A stretch of DNA of 23,703 nucleotides, taken from NCBI GenBank assembly GCA_036258795.1, contig DATACZ010000001.1, positions 1 through 23,703 on the forward strand. The letters run 5' to 3'. The translations under genes and the position numbers were made by a program. Origin of the DNA: DATACZ01 sp036258795. GTDB lineage: Bacteria > Actinomycetota > CADDZG01 > JAHWKV01. Within the stretch, counting starts at the first letter, position 1; every line of letters begins with the position of its first letter. The notes beneath the pieces are model-generated. The model worked only from the letters and a program-made list of their open reading frames with translations, did no database searches and was not told the origin of the DNA. Shown here piece by piece: positions 15,468-20,808 of the stretch.

Positions 15468-16200
15468 GGACGGCCCGCTCGACCCTCCTCCGCGCCACTG
15501 GTACCTTCCGGTGGCGGAGCACCTGGGAGAGGCTTACTTCCGCTACTCCTTCACTCAGGGTACCGAGCAGGAAGTTGACTTCCTCTATGACGCTTTGTGC
15601 CTCACCGAGGGGTGCCGCCTGCTCGACGTAGGAGCGGGCCCGGGCAGGCATGCGATTGAGCTGGCCGCCAGAGGAGTCCAGGTCGTGGCCCTGGACAGCT
15701 CTCCCAAATTCATGAACCTGGGCCGGCGGCTCGCCGAGGAGGCCGCTGTTGTTGGAGTGTCCTTCTTCGAGATGGATGCTTTCGACCTGCCCTTCGAGGA
15801 CGAGTTCGATGCGGCGATGAGCATCTGCGAAGGTGCCTTCGGGTTGGGTCTGGAAGACCTAAGGATCTTGAGGGGCATGACCCGGGCCTTGAAGCCGGGG
15901 GGGCATATTGCCGTGACCTCAGCGAACGTCTATCACCTGCTCGCCGGCTCGCACTCCGGCACCTTCGATCCAGTGAGTGCTTTGTTCAAGCAGATCCAGG
16001 AGGTCATCGGCGAGGATGGCTCAGTTAAGAGCTTCGAGATGTGGAACTCGTGTTACACCCCTAGGGAGCTCGAGTGGATCGCAAATGGAGCGGGCCTGGA
16101 TCCCCAGTTCGTGAGCGGAGTGGCCCCCGGCCAGTTCCGCGGTCAGCGGCCTACCTTCGTCCACCCGGAGCTGCTGCTGCTGGCCCGCAAGCCCTTCTGA
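15457..16200 (+). CDS. Class I SAM-dependent methyltransferase
   Basis: This 247-residue protein has a Rossmann-type methyltransferase fold. Motif I is LLDVGAGPGRHAIELA (about 62-77), where SAM binds. Then come VVALDSS with the acidic residue that contacts the ribose, MDAFDLPFEDEFDAAMSI (motifs II/III region) and ALKPGGHIAVTS (post-motif strand). The first 55 residues (HWYLPVAEHLGEAYFRYSFTQG) are a family-specific cap typical of small-molecule methyltransferases. The substrate is unknown. The ATG at 15457 overlaps the cca stop, suggesting co-transcription and translational coupling; an in-frame GTG at 15433 is possible but overlaps more. The stop codon lies inside the palindrome shared with ino1. 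Confidence 0.88.
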   Translation: MGIEDGPLDPPPRHWYLPVAEHLGEAYFRYSFTQGTEQEVDFLYDALCLTEGCRLLDVGAGPGRHAIELAARGVQVVALDSSPKFMNLGRRLAEEAAVVGVSFFEMDAFDLPFEDEFDAAMSICEGAFGLGLEDLRILRGMTRALKPGGHIAVTSANVYHLLAGSHSGTFDPVSALFKQIQEVIGEDGSVKSFEMWNSCYTPRELEWIANGAGLDPQFVSGVAPGQFRGQRPTFVHPELLLLARKPF

Positions 16201-16215
16201 CTCCCTAGGGAGTCA
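16198..16215. terminator. 18-bp perfect palindrome spanning two converging stop codons
   Basis: TGACTCCCTAGGGAGTCA is identical to its reverse complement. Its first three bases are the methyltransferase stop (TGA), and its last three, on the other strand, are the ino1 stop (TGA). Folded in RNA it gives a 7-bp stem with the loop CTAG. No U-run follows on either side. It may be a compact bidirectional terminator or mRNA end. Confidence 0.55.
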
Positions 16216-17334
16216 ACGGATCTCCTGAACCCCCAGGCGCAGCTCTTCCCCGATCTGGGGCCCCACCGAGTGGATGAACTCTTCGACCATCTGACGGGCA
16301 ATCTCGTCCGAGTACTGGACCGGCGGCGACTTCATGAAGTAGGCGCTCGGCCCCAGCAGGGGTCCTCCTACTCCGGCGTCCATGGCGAGCCGGAGGCACC
16401 GAATCGCATCGATGACTATCCCGGCAGAGTTGGGAGAGTCCCACACCTCCAGCTTGAGGTCGACCGAGATGGGAACGTCTCCAAATTCCCGCCCCTCGAG
16501 CCTGATGTGCGCCCACTTCCGATCCTGCAGCCAGGGCACGTGGTCGGATGGGCCGATGTGCACGTCGTCGGGGTCCACGGCTCCGCGAATCTGAGAGGTT
16601 ACCGACTGGGTCTTGGACTTCTTCTTTGAAGCCAGCCGGTCTCGCTCGAGCATGTTCATGAAGTCCATGTTTCCGCCGAAGTTGAGTTGGTAGGTATGGT
16701 CCAGCTTGACCCCGCGGTCCTCGAAGAGCTTGGCCAGCACCCTGTGGACGATGGTGGCCCCCAGCTGGCTTTTGATGTCGTCGCCGATGATGGGAATGCC
16801 GCGCTCGGCAAACTTGGAAGCCCAGGCCGGGTGCGAAGCAATGAACACCGGCATGCAATTGACGAAAGCCACCCCCGCCTCGAGCGCCCTCTCGGCGTAG
16901 AACATGGCAGCCCGGTCACTGCCTACGGGCAGATAGTTAACGAGGACCTGGGTGTTGGTCTCCTTCAGAACTTTGACCACATCGACCGGAGCCTCTGGCG
17001 ACTCGGTGATCTGCTCCCGGTAGTAGCGACCCAGTCCGTCCAGCGTGGGGCCCCGGGAGACCGTCACATCGAGCTCAGGCACGTCGGCAAACTGAATGGT
17101 GTTGTTTGGCTCGGTGAAAAGCGCCTTGGAAAGGTCGGATCCCACCTTGGCGGCGTCCACGTCGAAGGCGCAGGAGAACTCCACGTCCCCAACGTGGTAC
17201 GGGCCGACGGTAAGGTGCATCAACCCGGGGAGATCGTCTGCCACCGTGGCGTTGCGGTAGAACTCGACGCCCTGCACCAGCGCGGAGGCGCAGTTCCCCA
17301 CACCCACGATCCCAACTCGTATCTTGCTGGTCAT
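16213..17334 (-). CDS. ino1: Inositol-3-phosphate synthase
   Basis: This 373-residue NAD-dependent enzyme turns glucose 6-phosphate into 1D-myo-inositol 3-phosphate, the first step to phosphatidylinositol, PI-mannosides and mycothiol in Actinobacteria. The Rossmann motif GIVGVGNCASAL lies at 8-19. Further family blocks are LVNYLPVGSD, the catalytic-lysine region GDDIKSQLGATIVHR and LNFGGNMDFMNM. The length matches the short actinobacterial form rather than the roughly 520-residue eukaryotic one. The ATG at 17334 is preceded by AAAGGAG (17351-17345). It follows padR by 35 bases in the same direction, the order seen in M. tuberculosis (Rv0047c-Rv0046c), so PadR may adjust inositol supply. Confidence 0.96.
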   Translation of the reverse strand: MTSKIRVGIVGVGNCASALVQGVEFYRNATVADDLPGLMHLTVGPYHVGDVEFSCAFDVDAAKVGSDLSKALFTEPNNTIQFADVPELDVTVSRGPTLDGLGRYYREQITESPEAPVDVVKVLKETNTQVLVNYLPVGSDRAAMFYAERALEAGVAFVNCMPVFIASHPAWASKFAERGIPIIGDDIKSQLGATIVHRVLAKLFEDRGVKLDHTYQLNFGGNMDFMNMLERDRLASKKKSKTQSVTSQIRGAVDPDDVHIGPSDHVPWLQDRKWAHIRLEGREFGDVPISVDLKLEVWDSPNSAGIVIDAIRCLRLAMDAGVGGPLLGPSAYFMKSPPVQYSDEIARQMVEEFIHSVGPQIGEELRLGVQEIR

Positions 17335-17369
17335 CTTCTAGTTACTCCTTTGGCACGCCAGGGTGGTTT

Positions 17370-17888
17370 TCATAGCGCCTTGAGCTTTTCTTCGGCCAAA
17401 AGACGGTCTATCCACTCGATGTCGGCCCGAGTGGTGTCCACGCGGTGCTCCATCAGTCGATAGGGGTAGGCGTCGATCTTCTCCCTGTACGCCCTGAGCT
17501 TCTCGCGCAGATCGGCCATTCTCTCGGTCAGGTAGGCTCTCCGCCGCTCTAGCAACTCGACTCGTTCCGAGGTATTGAGGTAACGGAAGAACGCCAGCCG
17601 GATCCCGAAGCGAGCATCGTCGAGAACTGCTGGTTGTTCACACAGGCGCTGCTCGAACAGCTTTTCTCCCGCCTTGGTGATGCGATAGATGTTCTTTCTC
17701 CTAGCTACATCCTGGGTCGGATAGACACGTTCGACCGCCCCAGTCTTCTCCAACCGGCGAACCGAGGGATATAGACTCCCGTACGAGACCTGCCAGTACT
17801 GGCCGAGCTGGGCGGTCAGCTCCTTCTTGAGCTCGTACCCATGCATCGCCCGCTCCTTGAGCAGGCCGAGTATGGCCATATCGATCAT
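17370..17888 (-). CDS. PadR-family transcriptional regulator
   Basis: This 172-residue protein has the PadR winged helix at about 1-80 (MAILGLLKERAMHGYELKKE, then YGSLYPSVRRLEKTGAVERV and the wing RKNIYRITKAGEKLFEQRL). A helical C-terminal domain (about 90-172) rich in Arg, Glu and Leu is used for dimerisation and effector binding, as in the longer PadR_C subgroup. The ATG at 17888 has a strong ribosome site, GAGGTGAT (17902-17895). The gene is upstream of ino1 and probably co-transcribed. Three repeats of GATATATC lie over its own promoter, so autorepression is likely. The effector is unknown. Confidence 0.92.
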   Translation of the reverse strand: MIDMAILGLLKERAMHGYELKKELTAQLGQYWQVSYGSLYPSVRRLEKTGAVERVYPTQDVARRKNIYRITKAGEKLFEQRLCEQPAVLDDARFGIRLAFFRYLNTSERVELLERRRAYLTERMADLREKLRAYREKIDAYPYRLMEHRVDTTRADIEWIDRLLAEEKLKAL

Positions 17889-17902
17889 TCGGGTATCACC
17901 TC

Positions 17903-17936
17903 GATATATCGGATCGATATATCAAACCGCTATATC
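17903..17936. repeat. Three GATATATC-type octamers at 13-bp intervals, candidate PadR operator
   Basis: GATATATC occurs at 17903-17910 and 17916-17923, and GCTATATC (7/8) at 17929-17936, each start 13 bases after the last. The octamer is itself a palindrome, so each may be a half- or full-site for a dimeric regulator. The middle copy overlaps the -10 of the padR promoter, and the outer ones fall in the spacer and near the start of transcription. Confidence 0.6.
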
Positions 17937-17950
17937 AGCGAGTTTGTCAA
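17921..17950 (-). promoter_or_regulatory. Candidate promoter of padR-ino1
   Basis: On the minus strand TTGACA (17950-17945) and TTTGAT (17926-17921) are 18 bases apart, with 6/6 and 4/6 matches. Transcription would start near 17914, giving a leader of about 26 bases. The operator repeats cover the spacer, -10 and start region. Confidence 0.5.
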
Positions 17951-17972
17951 CAGCGTCATTTGGAAAGCCTAC

Positions 17973-17978
17973 TTGACA
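17973..17978 (+). promoter_or_regulatory. Possible -35 element for the leader ORF and XRE gene
   Basis: TTGACA is a perfect -35 hexamer facing the divergent plus-strand genes. At 17-18 bases downstream there is only a T-run (17998-18004), with no good -10, so this half of the promoter is tentative. Confidence 0.25.
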
Positions 17979-18032
17979 GTTGGCGCACCAGAGATCCTTT
18001 TTTTCCAGGAGAGCCGTTGGTATGAGGAAGCT

Positions 18033-18068
18033 ATGACTCCGGCCGGACCCGCCACCAACCGTGCATAA
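18033..18068 (+). CDS. 11-codon leader ORF overlapping the XRE gene
   Basis: ATG at 18033 is preceded by GAGGAAG (18024-18030) at ideal spacing and reads MTPAGPATNRA before TAA at 18066-18068. Its end overlaps the first eight bases of the XRE gene, whose GTG at 18061 has no ribosome site of its own. This is the layout of a leader peptide whose translation delivers ribosomes to the next gene. No run of one amino acid that would suggest attenuation is present, though three Pro codons could slow ribosomes. It is supported only by position and its ribosome site. Confidence 0.4.
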   Translation: MTPAGPATNRA

Positions 18069-18300
18069 CCGCCTGAGGGTCCTTCGGGCCGAGCGCAAGT
18101 GGACTCAGGCGGAGCTTGCGACCAAGCTGGGAGTGTCCCGGCAGACGATCAACTCGATCGAAAATGAGAAGTACGATCCCAGCCTGCCTCTGGCTTTTCG
18201 AATGGCGGCCTTGTTCGATCTCAGAATCGAGGAGATCTTCTCGTTCGAGGAAGGCGAACCGCCATCCCCAGGTCGGAGTTTGTCACGAGGTCCGGGCTAA
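18061..18300 (+). CDS. Small XRE-family helix-turn-helix regulator
   Basis: This 79-residue protein is almost entirely one Cro/C1-type HTH domain (about 4-62): LRVLRAERKWTQAELATKLG, then VSRQTINSIENEKYDPSLPL. It ends like the YozG-type small regulators (FDLRIEEIFSFEE). The last 15 residues are Pro/Ser/Gly-rich and probably disordered. The GTG start is bounded by an in-frame TGA at 18034-18036, and the domain is complete from residue 2. The gene lacks its own ribosome site and overlaps an 11-codon leader ORF that has one. It is divergent from padR across a 172-base region and precedes DUF5318 by 11 bases. Its targets are unknown; the nearby promoters are the obvious candidates. Confidence 0.85.
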   Translation: MHNRLRVLRAERKWTQAELATKLGVSRQTINSIENEKYDPSLPLAFRMAALFDLRIEEIFSFEEGEPPSPGRSLSRGPG

Positions 18301-18303
18301 AAT
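18298..18303 (+). promoter_or_regulatory. Candidate leaderless -10 element for the DUF5318 gene
   Basis: TAAAAT (5/6 to consensus) overlaps the TAA stop of the XRE gene and ends eight bases before the ATG at 18312. It could give a leaderless transcript independent of the XRE gene. No -35 is recognisable. Confidence 0.35.
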
Positions 18304-18311
18304 GCTGGGGC

Positions 18312-18716
18312 ATGCATGGACTAGTCGATTACACCCTGGCCAAGCGGTCGCTGGTTGAGCGCTTCAAGCGCGGCTCACTGGACCGATCGGACCTGTGCGA
18401 CGCCCACCCGGACCTGGTCAGGGCGGCCAGGAACATCGGCACGGAGGTCCCGGGGTCATGTCCGATCTGTGCATCCCCCTCGGTTCGCCAAGTCAGGTAC
18501 GTCTACGGCGATAAGCTGAAGCATCTCTCGGGCCGCGTCGTGTACCCCAACGGGTGGGAGCTAGAGCTATCTAACCGGTTCGAGGAATTCCGCTGCTATG
18601 CCGTCGAGGTATGCGTTGAGTGCTCATGGAACCACCTGGCGGCTTGCTACCTGATGGGCCGGCGCTTCGAGAGCGTCCAGCCCCCAAGGGGGCGAAACGC
18701 CACCTTAATGGAATAG
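18312..18716 (+). CDS. DUF5318-family protein (Rv0049-like) with four-cysteine zinc motif
   Basis: This 134-residue soluble protein begins MHGLVDYTLAKRSLVERF and carries two CxxC pairs, C50-x2-C53 (SCPICAS) and C101-x2-C104 (VCVECSWNHL), which probably bind one zinc. The CDAHPDLVRAARNIG stretch (29-43) and the CSWNHL ending are recognisable marks of DUF5318, an actinobacterial family represented by Rv0049 next to ponA1 in M. tuberculosis. No biochemical role is known to me. The last 15-18 residues are Arg/Pro-rich and lie beyond the conserved part. They are encoded in the region that overlaps the next gene by nearly 100 bases, so one of the two ends may be mis-set. Confidence 0.8.
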   Translation: MHGLVDYTLAKRSLVERFKRGSLDRSDLCDAHPDLVRAARNIGTEVPGSCPICASPSVRQVRYVYGDKLKHLSGRVVYPNGWELELSNRFEEFRCYAVEVCVECSWNHLAACYLMGRRFESVQPPRGRNATLME

Positions 18717-19552
18717 TTCCGGCCATCGGATTCCTCCTCGCCCTCGTTGCCTCGCCTCTGCTCATAGGGATCTCGGCGTTAGCCTCTCCTGAGTGGCTGA
18801 GCCGCAAGGAGATCCTTCGGGGAGCGCAACAAAAAGCAGTCTTTGATACCCCACAAGCCAGAGGGCTTTACGCTCTGATCGCTCTGGGGGTATCTCTCGG
18901 GATCCCTGCCGCCTTGGGGCTCATGCCCGTGAACGTACTGGTCCTTCTCGCCTCCCTGGTTGCCTGCATGGTGGGACGCGGCTTTCTGACCCGGCGTTCT
19001 CGTGGGAGGTTCACAGGTCCGGAGATGATGTGGGACCCACCGTCCGGCTGGTTCGTCGTGCTGAGCTGGTGCATCCTCACGCTGCCACTGCACGTCGACA
19101 CCTTCGACCTGGGTCAGGTGCTCGCGGTACAAGCTGTGCTGGGGCCGGCCACCATAACCCTGGGGCCCGCCGCGTCATCGGCCGCCTGGGCAGCCTTGGT
19201 GGTCGGTCTGGTGGCGGCTACTGCGTGGTCCGGTGCCCTTCCGACACTCGCACGTCCCGACCATCAAGGGAACCAGGCCATTGATTCCATGACCCGTTGG
19301 GGGGAGAGCGCCCTTGCTGCCACCGCGGTCACCGGCACGGTGTGGGGCCCGTCGCTTGGTGCCTTGGTAAGGGGACCGCTCAATGTGAAGACATTCTTGT
19401 GGGCCGGGCTCTCCTTTGCTCTCACCGTGATTGCGGTCGCCGGAGTGTCGTTTTGCAGGAGGTATGTGAACCGGATTCCGCATGGACCGGCCGCATTGGG
19501 CGCCGGCACAATTGCGCTAGCTGCCATGATGGTGGCGTCGTTCATCCGATGA
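18620..19552 (+). CDS. Unidentified polytopic membrane protein, about nine helices
   Basis: This open frame of 310 residues has a charged 28-residue N-terminus, then about nine membrane helices. Landmarks are SPLLIGISALASPEWLSRKE after helix 1, a basic loop GFLTRRSRGRFTGPEMMWDP (near 118-137) and TLARPDHQGNQAIDSMTRWGE (near 225-245) before helix 7. Size, helix count and the placing of these loops recall NuoH/HyfC-type subunits of complex I and hydrogenase-4 relatives. The similarity is faint, and the conserved acidic residues of true NuoH are not evident. Starts at GTG 18620 and ATG 18626 have GAGG (18606-18609) upstream; TTG 18641 would shorten the 97-base overlap with DUF5318. Its TGA overlaps the next ATG (ATGA), so the two membrane proteins are translationally coupled. 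Confidence 0.7.
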   Translation: MLMEPPGGLLPDGPALRERPAPKGAKRHLNGIVPAIGFLLALVASPLLIGISALASPEWLSRKEILRGAQQKAVFDTPQARGLYALIALGVSLGIPAALGLMPVNVLVLLASLVACMVGRGFLTRRSRGRFTGPEMMWDPPSGWFVVLSWCILTLPLHVDTFDLGQVLAVQAVLGPATITLGPAASSAAWAALVVGLVAATAWSGALPTLARPDHQGNQAIDSMTRWGESALAATAVTGTVWGPSLGALVRGPLNVKTFLWAGLSFALTVIAVAGVSFCRRYVNRIPHGPAALGAGTIALAAMMVASFIR

Positions 19553-20703
19553 TCCTGTTTGTCGCTGCTTCGGCAATAACCTTCGGCGGCCTGGCCTTGG
19601 ATGGTGCCCGCCGATACCTACCGTTCTGGCTCCCGGGCGTGGTGGCCTTTGCCCTATCGGTTGGGCGCGAACCCTCGATCATGTTCCTTGCCCTCTTTCT
19701 AATTCCCACCGTCTGCATGGGAGTGGCGGCGATCTCCCGCAAGATCTCACCCCTTACATTTCTCATCCTTGCCGCATCCGATGTGGTGCTTGCTGTGGCG
19801 GTTTCGATTTATCAGAGCAAATCGGCGCTCTGGAGCCTTCCGCCCGTTGGGGGATGGGGATTTGGCGGTGGGTTCGCCGCAGGTGCCGCCATCCTGAAGA
19901 TGGTGGCGCCGGCCGCCGCGGCAGATAGAGGGCAGGGGCCCCTGGTGTCGCTCGGCTGGTGGCAGGGCGCTCTGCTCGCCTACTGGGCCGGCGCTCCCGC
20001 CGGCATCGTCCTCGTGGCGGGCGGCGTGGCCTTGTGGTTGATATCCGGGCTCTTTCCCCGCACCACCATGGCCAGCCTGGCCCTGGCGGGCGGAACCCTG
20101 GCCATTGCCGCGGGACTCGGTGTGGGGCTGGCGGGTCTGCTGGTCGTAGGACTGGCCGGGGCGGCCCTAGCCATGGGGGAGCGGGTTATATCAACGTGGA
20201 CGATCGGCCTTCTCCCCCTGTCCCTGGTGTCCGCCGGTCCGGTCCTGCCTGCGGGGCCTTATATGGTCGTGGCGGCGGTCGTGTTTCCCATGGCATGGTC
20301 GGTGATGGCGAAACGCCTGACCCGGGTCAAGTCTCCGGAGGCGCAGGTGCGCTTTCTGCTGTCGGCAGCCGCTGTCGGCGCCTGCATCTGGCTGACCGCG
20401 GCGGGGGTTGCGTTCATCCCGGAGGTCGCCTCCGGAAGCCTCAGCCTGATCGGTCCCTTGGAAAATGGAATCTGGCTAATGTACGGCGCAGGAGTAGCAG
20501 CGATGGCAGGCTTCGCTGCCATCGACCCTTCCGCAGCTCTGGCCGATCTGGAGGAGGAGCCTGTGGGCGCCTCGGGAGAGTACTCCCAGTATCAACTGCT
20601 CGTGCCCGGCCTCATCCCACCGGTGGCGTGGCTGGTGGTGGCCGTTTCCGTGATACTTGCCGTGCGCCTGGTGCTGGCGGGGCTGCGCACCGGGTTCCTC
20701 TGA
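19549..20703 (+). CDS. Unidentified polytopic membrane protein, about 11-12 helices
   Basis: This 384-residue, strongly hydrophobic protein starts at an ATG that overlaps the preceding stop (ATGA). About 11-12 helices are predicted, with few charged residues between them. The middle contains GAAILKMVAPAAAADRGQGP (near 109-128) followed by LGWWQGALLAYWAGAP, a lysine-bearing helix and Pro/Gly break. This weakly recalls the antiporter-like NuoN/HyfB subunits, but the lysine-glutamate pair that defines them is not clear. A cytoplasmic-looking acidic segment (DLEEEPVGASGEYSQYQ) precedes the last helix. I do not recognise the family. Its place between DUF5318 and ponA, where M. tuberculosis has no gene, makes it an insertion into the conserved block. 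Confidence 0.72.
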   Translation: MILFVAASAITFGGLALDGARRYLPFWLPGVVAFALSVGREPSIMFLALFLIPTVCMGVAAISRKISPLTFLILAASDVVLAVAVSIYQSKSALWSLPPVGGWGFGGGFAAGAAILKMVAPAAAADRGQGPLVSLGWWQGALLAYWAGAPAGIVLVAGGVALWLISGLFPRTTMASLALAGGTLAIAAGLGVGLAGLLVVGLAGAALAMGERVISTWTIGLLPLSLVSAGPVLPAGPYMVVAAVVFPMAWSVMAKRLTRVKSPEAQVRFLLSAAAVGACIWLTAAGVAFIPEVASGSLSLIGPLENGIWLMYGAGVAAMAGFAAIDPSAALADLEEEPVGASGEYSQYQLLVPGLIPPVAWLVVAVSVILAVRLVLAGLRTGFL

Positions 20704-20808
20704 GGTCGTTCATGGCATGCACTCATGGAGGTTCGCCCACTTGGGGCATTGTCCCGTGGTAAAAACTGCTTCCCCATGGGTATCCCGCTGACGTAGCCAA
20801 GTCCCCAG

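Noticed and set aside
17998..18004. T-run that could be the tail of an intrinsic terminator
   Set aside because: No stable hairpin lies immediately upstream, and it sits in a divergent promoter region where no transcript is expected to end.
20777..20797. Six-codon minigene before ponA, after an AT-rich TAAAAA patch
   Set aside because: No ribosome site, no convincing -35 at a proper distance, and no overlap with ponA; chance is a sufficient explanation.
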